The notes under the pieces: generated by a model
Told to the model about the DNA's origin: nothing
Databases searched by the model: none
What the model saw: only the letters and a program-made list of their open reading frames with translations
Part shown: positions 21,466 to 32,205 of the stretch, in pieces
Position numbering within the stretch: the stretch's first letter is position 1
Layout of the letters: each line of letters begins with the position of its first letter
Position numbers and translations under genes: made by a program
Assembly: GCA_963210315.1 (NCBI GenBank)
Contig: OY723245.1
Coordinates: 558,001-622,000, forward strand
Length of the DNA stretch: 64,000 nt
Source: Rhynchopus euleeides
Lineage: Eukaryota; Euglenozoa; Diplonemea; Diplonemida; Diplonemidae
Direction: 5' to 3'

Positions 21466-23018
21466 ACCTCACGCGGGCCGCACTGGCAAGCCGGCACACC
21501 GCAGGTAAGCTCACCTCAGCAGTCGCACCCTCAAGGCACGCGCACAGCCGCCCCTGCCTGGAGGCTGTGGGTCGCTTCGGTGTGTTGTGTGTGGTTCTGT
21601 CAGGGGGGGGTGAAGTGTCTTGATATTCTGTTGGTTTGTTGTAAGTTTGCAAGAAGGGTGGGCGGGGGGGGACTCGCCACCCCCCCCCCCCCCCCCACAA
21701 ACCATTTTGATAGTTGGGAGTAGGAGGCCCCGCCCCAAACTCTCAAAACGCTGGACAGGCGGCGGCGCAGAAAGAGGGGGGGGGGGGGGGAGGAGATGGA
21801 CATCGGGTGCTGCTCCGCTCTGCATCAAATCTGTGCCAGCCGTGGCGGCCCAACTGTTCTGCACTTTAGAGATAAGGCTTGCATTTTTTTGTTGCTGTCT
21901 TCTCGCCAGAAAACACGCCACGAGACATACACAAAAAAACACGCGCATCTGCGTCTTGCTCTCGCTGCACAGAGACCCTTTGGCTTCCCGGAGAGATGGG
22001 GGCGGCTGCTCGATAAAAACCTGCAGTCCTCCGCAAAGAGGGCAGTAACGCCGTACTTTTCTGTGGCTGGCGGCGCTCCACTGACACAAACGGCGTGTCC
22101 ACAAAACATGGAATTTCAGAAAATTCTCAGACTCCCCAGGAGGGGAACAGGGACAAATTGGAACACCTCTTTGTGGTGAAACGCACACACCTCGACCTGT
22201 GATGAGGTGAGATGTGGCTCTGCAATTACGGCACTACGCGTGCCGTAAACTCGAATGACCTGCTTTCTCCGTGTTCCATTTCCTCCTTCATTGCATGAGG
22301 CTACAAAAGAAAAAAGAGCTGCCGCCTCGCTGTTGCGGCTTCGGCTTTCCCGTCGCAGCGCAACAATGGCGAGGGGGGGGGGGGGGGGAGGGGGGCGCGC
22401 AGGCGGGGGGTGCAGGCGAAGCAGAGACAGAGAGGGGTGGGTGCGTCGGGGCAGGCGAGTGTTTCAGGTTCGGTGCAAATATAGCTGGAGTCGTGCAGGA
22501 TCATTCGTGAAGAAATACGAAAGGTAAACGAGAAAAAGTTTTTCGTTGATCGCACATGAGAGCCCGTTTTTCTCGTTACTCTGGCTGGAGAGGACGCCTC
22601 TAGAGCCCTCCAGAGGTGAGGTGAAGGGCGAACTGCATTCGTTGGGCGAACTCGGCTGGGCTTGCTGGAGACAGATCCTGCGCTGCGCAGGCTCGCCCCT
22701 CCGAAAAAGCTCGCCGGTTCTGCATCAAAAAGAAGAGGAACACAACCTGGGGAAATAGAAAAATCTGCGGCTAGCCAACCAATCACACAACCCACCTCGT
22801 TGTCTGACAGGCTCTGTCTGCGCAGCACTTCTGTCTGCTGCCTTGACCCCCCCCCCCACCCCAGCACCCCCATTGGTAAAGGAATCCTTGCCCCAGATGT
22901 GTTCTAGCCAAGAGGGCAGAGCGCAGCCGGAGGTACTCAGATGTCCTGGGCTGCATCAAAATGTTCGGACTGCGGTTTGTGCGTGGGTGTGGGAGGGAAA
23001 GAGAGGGGGGGGGGGGGG
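21466..23018. other. Long spacer with G/C runs, no gene seen
   Basis: 1.55 kb. Long homopolymer runs: C at about 21679-21697, G at 21776-21790, 22373-22388 and 23005-23018. Long minus-strand frames here have proline- and repeat-driven composition and are not convincing. The transposon chain begins at the last G run. Confidence 0.5.
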
Positions 23019-24179
23019 TAGGGGGGGTCTACTGCACCTAAAAAAGCGTGTACATTGGCCAAATTTTGAGAAACGAGTTTTTGACCCTAGAAAGGTGATT
23101 CTGCTGGCAGAAAGTGCCCAATATGCTCCGGAAACTCGTTTCCGCCCACTCCCAGGGGGTGGTATGCCCCCGACGATGCTTTTTTTAGCAACGAATTTTT
23201 TTGGGACAGAACTTGTACCTGGGGCTATTTGTGCAGTCTGCTTATTTCCGCTGTTGCCCTTTGTATCACCCTCAGGGACTGCCAGCGGCGCCGGATGGCC
23301 CTCAGGAGGTCCGTCCGTCGTTCTGGTACGTGAACTGCGCCCTTCACAACACCCTGCTCGTCGGCGAGAGCAATCAGGTCTGGTTTCCTCTTCCTTTGAG
23401 AGACTGGCCCGTACCTCAACTGTAGACTCCGTCGACTCCCTCAATCCAGTCATTTGTGGCACCCAATCAGCCTCCCATTTGACAATGCAGCCATGCCTGA
23501 GTACTTCCCGACAATACCGTTGAGCGGAAGTTGGGGCTGGAAGCTGAGACGGGAAAATCTTGCGCTTCTGCTGAGCGCTATTTCTGGCCACTTCTTGTAC
23601 CCGTGCCTGCTGTACCAGGTGCCTGTTCCAGTCAGCTGCCTCCCATCAGAGGAGGCATCTGAGAGACTCTCGTATGGCGTCCCTGTGCCACATGCTCGCA
23701 GGTGAGGCACCACACCCGAGGACGCGCTCCCTGGCAACGGATGCGCCGTGCCACACAGACCCAGCTGCCGTAAGCTCCCAAGAACAGCGTCAAATGGGAC
23801 ACGAACTGTACCATACTTCTCCCACAACTGTTCCTGGCGCGATTACCTCATATTGGCTTGGCTTTTGACCTCTGGAGGGCACCGAGAAGCTGTTATGTTT
23901 CAGAACAATCAACGACAACAGTTCTTCTGTGCATCTGGCAGGTTGAGGTGTGTTTGCTCTGCTTGATGTGTCCTGTGGTGTGCAGCCCAGGTACAAGTTC
24001 TGTCCCAAAAATTTTGGTTGCTAAAAACAGTATCGTCGGGGGCATTCCACCCCCTGGGAGTGGGCGGAAACGAGTTTCCGGAGTATATTGGGCACTTTCT
24101 GGCACCAGAACGACCTTTTTGGGGTCAAAAACGTGTTTCTCAAAATTTGGCCAATGTTTCCCCCAGTAGACCCCCCCTA
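23019..24179. mobile_element. TIR element E1 (TAGGGGGGGTCTACTG ends)
   Basis: Inverted repeats of about 200 bp: 23019-23222 and 23986-24179, with ends TAGGGGGGGTCTACTG. The left flank is a run of at least 14 G. The interior has a decayed minus-strand coding trace (23225-23419 and 23450-23827), in which short stretches such as KPDLIALADEQG look protein-like. The right half of the element reappears, inverted, inside elements C1 and C2. It abuts E2 at a shared TA. Confidence 0.85.
23225..23827 (-). pseudogene. Degenerate coding remnant inside E1
   Basis: Two minus-strand frames, 23827-23450 (125 codons) and 23419-23225 (64 codons), have protein-like composition and are separated by a frameshift. 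The first has homologous sequence in C1 and C2, where different frames are open, so no copy is intact. Family not recognised; a decayed retro- or DNA-transposon protein is possible. Confidence 0.35.
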
Positions 24180-24972
24180 GGGCAGTGAAGGCAAAATACG
24201 CGTATTTTTCAGAATCCCGATTTTAAAAATACGTTGAACGTTCAAATACGTTGAACGTTCAGCGTATTTGAACGTTTCTCACATTGCCTACCGTCTGCAG
24301 GGGCCACCAGTCACAAACACGCCTTTCCTCAAGCAGAGCAAGGGCGAGTTGGTGGCACCAACGACAACCGTGCGGAAGACGTCCTTGGAGCACGATTTTA
24401 CAGCGACTTGCTTCGCGATGCAGTCGACAACATATCCCTTGTCCTTTGCTCCATGAAGCGGGCTGGTGCAGTTGAGGTGAACCCCTGCCGGTGGGATATG
24501 CCATCCGGTTCTCCCATGCGGGATATCCCATACGTCCTGTACCCGTAGCTCAGGTTCGGCCAGCTCACGTTCGGCCATCCACTTCCTCTACACGACGGAC
24601 TCCAGCCGGTCGAGTGGGGTAAAACTGGGAGATACGTCGAGAGGGGGTTGGTACCCCCGCTTTTCCGGAGTTCAACCCTGAAAAGAGGGGGTACCAACCA
24701 CCCCTTTCCGGGTCCCGCCCCTTCTGGGACTACAGAACCCCTCTTTCACCGACTTTTCGCCACGCGTGACACTCTCCACCACAGGTGTCCCCTTTAGTGT
24801 GTGCAGGGGGCCCACCCCCTACTGCTAGGGGGGATTTCATGTGGAGAGTGCACCCAGTGGGTGAAAACGCTCAAAAGCCAAAAAAACGTTCAACTTCGAC
24901 GCATTTTTTTAAAAATACGTTGAACGTTCAAATACGTTGAACGTTTTTTACGTATTTTCTATCACTGCCCTA
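24178..24972. mobile_element. TIR element E2 (GGGCAGTGA ends, word AACGTT)
   Basis: Ends TAGGGCAGTGA (24178) and TCACTGCCCTA (to 24972). Each subterminal arm repeats the word AATACGTTGAACGTT. The arm layout (GGGCAGTGA, word, TTTCAGAA, word array) is the same as in C1 and C2, which use a different word. The interior, about 24280-24890, has no convincing gene. Confidence 0.8.
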
Positions 24973-24999
24973 GGGGGGGGGGGGGCCCGGATGTCCATA

Positions 25000-26494
25000 C
25001 ACGGTGGGATCTTGTAAATTTTACATGTATAACTACAAGTATATACATGTATTATACATGTATAATACTTGCATGTCAACTATTATACATGTATAATACA
25101 TGTATATGCCTGAAATATACATGTAAAATACATGTATATCAAGTAAAAATACAAGTATAATACTTGCATGTCAACTATTATACATGTATTTTTACTTGAT
25201 ATACATGTATTTTACATGTATATTTCAGGCATTTACATGTATTTTACATGTATAATACTTGTCATGCAAGTATTATACATGTAAAATACTTGCATGACAA
25301 GTAAAATACTTGCATGCAAGTAAAATACATGTATTTTACTTGCATGCAAGTATTTTACTTGTCATGCAAGTATTATACATGTATTTTACTTGTCATGCAA
25401 GTATTTTACATGTATAATACTTGCATGACAAGTATTATACATGTAAAATACATGTAAATGCCTGAAATATACATGTAAAATACATGTATATCAAGTAAAA
25501 ATACATGTATAATAGTTGACATGCAAGTATTATACTTGTATTTTTACTTGATATACATGTATTTTACATGTATATTTCAGGCATATACATGTATTATACA
25601 TGTATAATAGTTGACATGCAAGTATTATACATGTATAATACATGTATATACCGTAAACGGAAAAAGGGTGGACCGTAAAAATGTTCCAAGTTCCCAAAAA
25701 AAGGCCAAACGTTCCATCTTTTTTACGGTCCACCATTTATTGGGACTGAATATGGAAAAGACAATGCGTTTTTCGCCCGCGGGCTGGTGGGTTGCGGGGC
25801 GCGGACTGCGGCCTCCACGCCGCAGACACCCACACGTAGGCCTCCCGACCTCCCAGCTTTGGACCCTCCCTCCACCACCGCAACCAACACCAGCAAGAGA
25901 AGCAAGTCCTCCCTGCGTGTGGAAAAGGCACGATCTCACCTCGAGACTCACCCACCACCACACCTCGAGAAGTGTAGTACCATGCAAGGAGCATTCCGGT
26001 AGAAGTAAAAGTAGAACCTGCTGCACGAGCCCACAAAAGCAGCCACAGTACGGCAGGGCGCGCAGACAGAAGCTGAGACCACCGGGCTCCCTCCAGATGT
26101 AAATTCGTGAATCAGTGCCCGAAAAATTCAGGGAAATCGTACTCCTTTAGTGTAGTACACCCTGCAGTAACTGTGGGAGAACAGTTCCCGGACGATGGTG
26201 AGTGCACACTCTGTGCTGAGGCCCTGTGGTGTTAATCCTGCAGCTTCAGCCGTACGATTTCCTTGGTTCCTTCGCGACTTCGTCGCGAAGGAACTCGTAA
26301 AAAAAACCGCCAAGTCCACGATCCCAACCGTAAAATAGGTGGACCGTAAAAATGTTCCAAGTTCCGGAAAAATCCCATTTGTTCCATCTTTTTTACGGTC
26401 CACCTATAGTACGGTTCACCTTTATTACGGTCCACAATATTTCCGTTTACGGTACTTGTAGTTATACATGTAAAATTTACAAGATCCCACCGTG
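25000..26494. mobile_element. Foldback element F, copy 1 (carries Q1)
   Basis: Termini CACGGTGGGATCTTGTAAAT and complement, flanked by TA on both sides (24998-24999 and 26495-26496). Without the insert at 25651-26452 the element is one giant palindrome of about 690 bp centred at about 25329, made almost entirely of the words TACATGTA, CTTGCATG, TTGACATGCAA and ATTATAC. No coding capacity of its own. AT-rich in a GC-rich genome. Confidence 0.9.
25651..26452. mobile_element. Element Q, copy 1, nested in F1
   Basis: Termini CCGTAAACGGAAA and complement, flanked by TA on both sides. F2 at the same place reads straight through TATACTTGTAG, an empty site that proves the TA duplication. Arms repeat the word GTGGACCGTAAAAA. 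The interior has a GC-rich segment (25770-26100) that is present inverted in Q3. Confidence 0.9.
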
Positions 26495-26659
26495 TATAAA
26501 AAACTGTAATTTTTTTGAAATATCCAGGTCTGGAGGTCAACAGCGCAAAACCACCCCCAGACCCACCCCAGATATGAATTTCCGGAGGTTTTTACCCACT
26601 TTTGGGCCCACCAACACTCATTTTTGGCCAGTTTTTGGCTTTTTTTGGCTTTTCTGGGG

Positions 26660-27960
26660 TGAGTCCTGTGCAGGGTCATTTTTGGGTAAAAATGTGCATT
26701 TAACGCACCTCTGCTGGCCCTAGAGGCCCTGGATGGTATACAATGTGCCCCAGGGATGCCTAGGGTACGTTTTTCACCCGAAACCCACCCAAAATGGGGT
26801 ATAGTTGCCCAATTTTTGACATTTTTTCATGAAATTGGACCTACAACATCGTTGCAGGGTCCTTTTCCTTGGGTAAAATTACGCATTTTCACGTGCTTCT
26901 ACTGGTCGTAGAGGCCCTGGATGGTATACAATGTACCCCAGGGATGCCTAGGGTACGTTTTTCACCCGAAAAACACCCGAAATGGGGTCTAGTTGCCCAA
27001 TTTTTGACATTTTTTCATGAAATTGGGACTTTTACCCCACATAGGCGAATCCCCCATTTTTCACAGTTTTTCAAAAAATTGGACGGAATTTGGGCAATTC
27101 GGTGTCGAAAACCTGTTCCAACAGGCCCGTACACCCCTTTTCGGGCATACCCAGTGGTTTCTGGGTGGTTATAGGGTTGTAGGGTGCCTACAACACGGTT
27201 GCAGGGTGTGTGCAGGGTCCTACAACATCGTTGCAGGGTCCACATTTTTGTGGTAAAAATGTGCATTTTAACGCACATCTACTGGTCGTAGAGGCCCGGG
27301 ATGGTACACAATGTGCCCCAGGGATGCCTAGGGTACGTTTTTCACCCGAAAACCACCCAAAATGGGGTCTAGTTGCCCAATTTTTGACATTTTTTCAGAA
27401 AAATTGGGGCTGTTACCCTACACGGGCGAATCCCCCATTTTTCACAGTTTTTTCAAAATATCGGACTGAATTTGGGCAATTCGGTGTAGAAAACCTGTTC
27501 CGACAGGCCCATACACCCATTTTAGGGCATACCCAGTGGTTTCTGGGTGGTTATAGGGTTGTAGGGTGCCTACAACCTGGTTGCAGGGTGCTTGCAGGGT
27601 GGTTGCAGGGTCCTTTTTTTGGGTAAAAATACGCATTTTAACGCACCTCTACTGGTCGTAGAGGCCCGGGATGATATACAATGTACCCCAGGGATGCCTA
27701 GGGTACGTTTTTCACCCGAAAAACACCCGAAATGGGGTCTAGTTGCCCCGATTTTGTCATTTTTTCATGAAAATCGGGATTTTGCCCAAAATGGGCAAAA
27801 TCCCCTTTTTTTCACCGATTTTTCGAAAATTCTGACCGAAAATGGGCACCTAAGTGTGAAAAACCGGTTTCATTGGGTCCACAGACATATTTTTGAGGTG
27901 GGTACACCCATTTTAGGTGCCAATAACCCTTGTTTGGGGTCGGAAAAATTTTTATTACAA
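26660..27960 (+). repeat. Tandem repeat, about 370 bp unit, four copies
   Basis: Units begin near 26680 (partial), 26870, 27250 and 27620. Each has the block GTGCATTTTAACGCAC, then CTGGTCGTAGAGGCC, ATGGTATACAATGTGCCCC, GGGATGCCTAGGGTACG and CACCCGAAA. Between them is a minisatellite of GTTGCAGGGT / GGGTTGTAGGGTGCC words. The units are open in one plus frame (for example LLVVEARDG.QC.PGMPRVRF), but no start or known domain is seen. Confidence 0.85.
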
Positions 27961-29163
27961 TTTTTTCCCGTACATCCGGGGCCCTAGGCATACTTGTACC
28001 CCCATATGGGGAAGGCCAAAAATATGGGGAAAATATGGGGGGAATATGGGGGGTTTTTCAAGTCCTGTTCCCCCATATTTCCCCCATATGGGGGATATAT
28101 GGGGGAAAACCCAGGGGTTCCTCAGGTGGAAGCAGTCAACAAACAGTTCTCTTCGTTCTGCTTTTCACAGGGTGTGAAGTCAGCGACTGACAGGAGACGT
28201 CTAGCACCTTGCAGAGCCATCTCGCATCGTCGCTTTCTGCGGAGAGGAAACGCTCGGCTGAAGTGCTCGAGTCAGACCACAAAAGGTGCTGTGAGAGCGC
28301 CGACCGCCACTTTCTTCAAGTCTGAGTAGCGGTCATCAGAGCATGCTGTCCAGTAGTCCTGTCTTTGCTGGCAGAACAGTTGCGTCCTGCAGCCAGTCCT
28401 TGTACTGGCCTTCACAGGTCTCATTCCACCCGGCAGATGCAGCTTGAACATGTCAAGCACTGCCTGGTGACGAGCGTCGACTCCGACTTTTCGGCGCTCG
28501 GAGCGGTCAAAAGTGGCGGAAGCGCCTGACACCCCAGAATGCACTGCTTGTGAATTCCCTTATCTAATAAGGATCCCAGGGGGCAGTTCGCAATCGCAAA
28601 CACACCAGAGGAGGAGGACAGCGAGTGTGAGAGTGACGTGCCAGACAGGACTTAAAAACACAAGAGTGTGTGTTGTGAGGAGCTGTTAACCCTGAACGCG
28701 CTCTGTGTGTCTGTGCGTATGTGTCCACCACCGCTGCCGCTGTCACTGCGGTGCCCCGCCAAACCGGGAAGCGTTCGCCCTCCGCTGCCGCTGTATCGGC
28801 GCAGGAGAGGAACAGGAGGTCGGTGCGACCCACCTGGGGGATCTTCCAGGGGGGGGCCAGACCTGGCCACACCTGAACGAGCGCGCACCCCCCAGGATCG
28901 GACTCCTGGAGGATCCCCAACAAGGCATGATGCCGGTTTCGACGCGCACTTCGTGTGTGTGTGTGCATGAGTGGTTTGATGTTCTCCCGTTGCAGCACGA
29001 ATACCCCCATATCCCCCCATATGGGCCCCATATTTCCCCCATATTCCCCCATATTTTACCGGTTTTTCCCCATATTTTCAGCCTTTTTCCCCATATGGGG
29101 GCGGGGTTTTGCGACCCCCCATATTTCCCCCAGATTTAGGGGGTTCCCCATATGGGGGGACAA

Positions 29164-30186
29164 CACGGTGGGATCTTGTAAATTTTACATGTATAACTAC
29201 AAGTATATACATGTATTATACATGTATAATACTTGCATGTCAACTATTATACATGTATAATACATGTATATGCCTGAAATATACATGTAAAATACATGTA
29301 TATCAAGTAAAAATACAAGTATAATACTTGCATGTCAACTATTATACTTGTATTTTTACTTGATATACATGTATTTTACATGTATATTTCAGGCATTTAC
29401 ATGTATTTTACATGTATAATACTTGTCATGCAAGTATTATACATGTAAAATACTTGCATGACAAGTAAAATACATGTATAATACTTGCATGACAAGTAAA
29501 ATACTTGCATGCAAGTAAAATACATGTATTTTACTTGCATGCAAGTATTTTACTTGTCATGCAAGTATTTTACATGTATAATACTTGCATGACAAGTATT
29601 ATACATGTAAAATACATGTAAATGCCTGAAATATACATGTAAAATACATGTATATCAAGTAAAAATACAAGTATAATAGTTGACATGCAAGTATTATACT
29701 TGTATTTTTACTTGATATACATGTATTTTACATGTATATTTCAGGCATATACCGTATACGTAAATATTTTGGAACGTAAATATTATGGAACGTAAATATT
29801 ATGGAACGCTGGTGGGTTGGCGTTCCAGATTTTTTTCGTTCCATAATATTTACAGGGCTTTCTGCGACTCGGGGACTTGGACCAGGTGATCGGACGGCGT
29901 ACAGAGTCCCTGACGAGACCTACTCGTGCACTTTTCGCGCGATTCCTGACGCAAGCCGTCCTCACCACCGAGTGGCCCAACTGGCCCTGTAAATATTTTG
30001 GAACGTAAATATTATGGAACGGACCGGCCAAAAATGGGCCCGTTCCATAATATTTACGTTCCATAATATTTACGTATACGGTACATGTATTATACATGTA
30101 TAATAGTTGACATGCAAGTATTATACATGTATAATACATGTATATACTTGTAGTTATACATGTAAAATTTACAAGATCCCACCGTG
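29164..30186. mobile_element. Foldback element F, copy 2 (carries R2)
   Basis: Same termini and palindromic word array as copies 1 and 3, centred near 29525. Its flanks read ACAA and AAGT, consistent with a 2-bp AA duplication rather than TA, if it inserted into the last bases of W. It lacks Q at the site where copies 1 and 3 have it, and carries R2. Confidence 0.85.
29752..30081. mobile_element. Element R, copy in F2
   Basis: Termini CCGTATACGTAAATATT and complement, TA on both sides; the F1 sequence GCATATACATG is the empty site. Arms repeat the word GTAAATATTATGGAACG. A 170-bp GC-richer core (29850-29990) is present in inverted orientation in the copy at 55477-55805. Confidence 0.9.
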
Positions 30187-30764
30187 AAGTACACCACGGA
30201 CTAGTCGGGCAGTGACGGGTGGGGTCGACTAGTCGGGACGACGGGTGAAAACTCGACAGGCGGCACCCGTCGACTCGACGGGCCCACCCGTCGAGTCGAC
30301 GGGTGGCACCCGTCGACTCGACGGGTGAACCTGCTGAAACGACGGGTGTTCCAGCCATTTCCTGTTGATATGGGCCAATTTCCATTGAAAACTAGGGGAG
30401 TACCTTGCATGGCATCAGGTTATTTTTCACGCCGAGCCATCTTCCCTGCACAGACCCACCCCCCCATTACTTTCCATTTACAATTCCTACTTGATGGGGC
30501 CTCAAGTGCATGTGCGACGGCTGTTCTCGTGGATTTTCATTGTTCGAGGGATCTTGACTCTGACAAACTGTGTCAGTTTGACAGAGCAACCTACTTCATG
30601 AAGGTGATCACTTTTCTGCCAGGCAAATTTTCGCCCCAGCCCCCAACCCTTGCACAACCCACAAGGCAGTCTCCAAGATACCGTACCCTCATCACCACCC
30701 AGGCCAAGATACCCCAAGATACCATCATCACCACCCAGGCCACCCAGACGAGCCACACCAATCA

Positions 30765-31733
30765 ATGCCAGCGGCAAAGCGTACTGCAGCGCAGGCCCTC
30801 GCCAGCGCTGTGGACATGACGGTGTTTGTACGTGCTTGGATCAACACGTACGTTGTCGAGCGTGATGCTGATGGGTTGAGCCACATGACCCTGAAGCAGC
30901 TTCTCGGCAAGCTGACGGATACTACCATCAAGTCGACTGATCCCATCATCAGTCTTGCCCTGTACAAAAAGTATGAGAAGCTGGGGGGTGGGGTGATCAG
31001 CAAGTCGACCGCGCTGAAGGATGGTCGCACGATGTACGCTGCCCGTGTCAATAGCGGGTCAGACATCGAGTTTGTCGGGTTGGGCCTCCGGAAGAGCAAC
31101 GGGAAGGACCACCCGACAGGGCTCAAGGAGATGGCCGACGCCTGCCCCGCGGCACCTATCGGTACCGCTGCAGCTATGGTGAAGCTGTACGAGGCGGAGA
31201 AGAAACAGGCACAGAAGACCCAGCAGAAGACCGGGCCACCGAAGGCCAACAAGGTGGCCTACCCCCAGTTCTCGGGGGCTCGCAAGAAGGAGGGCGCCAA
31301 CCTGTACTACGCCTTCGCAGTGGAGGTGGGGTTTGCGCAGCTCCTCAGCTGTTCCCAGAACGGCCACCAGGTGACGCTCTCGTGGACACGCCTGCGGAAG
31401 ACTAATGATCTTCCGAAGGGCGAGTACTCCACGGTCCTCATCATCCCGCCAGAGTGCCTGCTCAATCTGCAGGTCAAGGCAGAGGCGCGTGATGAGGACG
31501 GCATCATTTCCGTCAAGTGTCCGTTGCTGACCAAGCAAGGTTCAGCAATGGACACGACGGCAAGTGATGGCAGCAAGTGGAAGCTGCTGATGGGGGACGA
31601 TGATGATGATGAAGAAGATGGTGGGGATGAGGGCACCGAAGATGATGGTGGAGACGGCAGTGATGGCGGGGATGCCAACGCCGACACCATCGGCGACTCC
31701 ACGCCGACCGTGTTCCACAGTGCAGACCTTTGA
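30765..31733 (+). CDS. Element T ORF1, unknown protein with acidic tail
   Basis: Intact frame of 322 residues, ATG at 30765, TGA at 31731-31733. An AG-ending pyrimidine/purine tract (CACCCAGGCCACCCAG) lies about 18 nt upstream. Residues 1-170 are mixed alpha/beta (FVRAWINTYVVERDADGLSH, then LKQLLGKLTDTTIKSTDPII) followed by a Lys/Gln-rich linker (EKKQAQKTQQKTGPPKANK). Residues 180-270 form a strand-rich part (NLYYAFAVEVGFAQLLSCS, TVLIIPPECLL). The last 55 residues are almost all Asp/Glu/Gly. The acidic tail suggests binding to histones or other basic partners. No catalytic motif is recognised. Codon use is GC-rich, like host genes, and the frame is undamaged, so the protein has been under selection or the element is young. 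It could be a transposition protein of an unknown type. Confidence 0.7.
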   Translation: MPAAKRTAAQALASAVDMTVFVRAWINTYVVERDADGLSHMTLKQLLGKLTDTTIKSTDPIISLALYKKYEKLGGGVISKSTALKDGRTMYAARVNSGSDIEFVGLGLRKSNGKDHPTGLKEMADACPAAPIGTAAAMVKLYEAEKKQAQKTQQKTGPPKANKVAYPQFSGARKKEGANLYYAFAVEVGFAQLLSCSQNGHQVTLSWTRLRKTNDLPKGEYSTVLIIPPECLLNLQVKAEARDEDGIISVKCPLLTKQGSAMDTTASDGSKWKLLMGDDDDDEEDGGDEGTEDDGGDGSDGGDANADTIGDSTPTVFHSADL

Positions 31734-31905
31734 GCGAGCCAGGAGGAGAGAAACATGATGCATCAGCGAAATACTGACAGCCCCAAGCCCCTGACCTCTG
31801 ACCCTGGTAAATGATCACTTGTGCCTTTTTCTCTACGGTTTCAACATTTGGGTATCAACTAGCCACTATCAAAGCTGCACTCACTCTTCCATTGCAGGAG
31901 GCACC

Positions 31906-32205
31906 ATGCCGGTCGAGGAGGATATCCGCCTGGCCCTGGTGGGAGAAGGCCTGCGTGAGCACAGGTTCGATGCTCAGCTGTCTGGCCGCAAGTGTGGGGA
32001 GATGTCGAAAGCGTTGCGTCAGAAGGTGGCGGAGGCCGGGGAGAAACCCCCTCAACTCGGGCTCTCGCGAAAAACTGTCGCGAAGAAGGAAACCCCTCTG
32101 CGCGAAGAGGCTGAATACCGAAAGGGAAACCTGAGCGAGAAATGCAGAGGACCAAAGGCAAGGGGTGCGGCCTGCTGGACCAACCGAGCACCCCGACCCT
32201 CCTGA
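31906..32205 (+). CDS. Element T ORF2, small basic protein (possible N-part of finger protein)
   Basis: 99 residues from ATG 31906, 8 nt after CCATTGCAG, a good acceptor for trans-splicing. It begins MPVEEDIRLALVGEGLREH and is helical and charged, with a Lys/Arg/Glu-rich second half. Its last 64 nt overlap the start of the C2H2 frame (32142) in another reading frame. If a single frameshift or a short intron joined them, the product would have this part as N-terminus and three fingers at the C-terminus. I cannot decide between two proteins and one. Confidence 0.5.
   Translation: MPVEEDIRLALVGEGLREHRFDAQLSGRKCGEMSKALRQKVAEAGEKPPQLGLSRKTVAKKETPLREEAEYRKGNLSEKCRGPKARGAACWTNRAPRPS

Larger units (their letters stand above)
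24971..27986. mobile_element. TIR element V with internal tandem repeats
   Basis: The left end TAGGG(n)CCCGGATGTC and right end GTACATCCGGGGCCCTA are inverted repeats; when the nested element F1 is removed, further arm similarity appears (AAAAAACTGTAAT against AAAAAATTGTAAT). Its left TA is the right TA of E2. It contains F1 (25000-26494) and a 370-bp tandem repeat (26660-27960). Confidence 0.65.
27993..30189. mobile_element. TIR element W (CCCATATGGG words), carries F2
   Basis: Left end CTTGTACCCCCATATGGGG; right end CCCCATATGGGGGGACAA plus G at 30189 after removal of F2 (29164-30186). Flanked by TA at 27991-27992 and 30190-30191. Both arms are packed with CCCCATATTT and CCCATATGGG words (27995-28105 and 28995-29160). 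The interior 28110-28990 has no convincing gene. The right TA is also the left TA of element T. Confidence 0.75.

Noticed and set aside
21511-22188. Minus-strand frame of 225 codons
   Set aside because: Crosses C and G homopolymers, low-complexity translation, no conserved features or splice logic.
23450-23827. Reverse-transcriptase C-terminus in E1
   Set aside because: A few residues look similar to post-RT segments, but frames are broken in all three copies and no RT core motif is present; kept only as a coding remnant.
25000-25650. CRISPR-like or satellite interpretation of the ACATGT array
   Set aside because: Words are arranged as one palindrome with defined termini and TA flanks, recur as whole units at three loci, and lie in a eukaryotic context.
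28564-29052. Minus-strand ORF inside W
   Set aside because: Competes with equally long frames on the other strand; no motif; not conserved with another copy.
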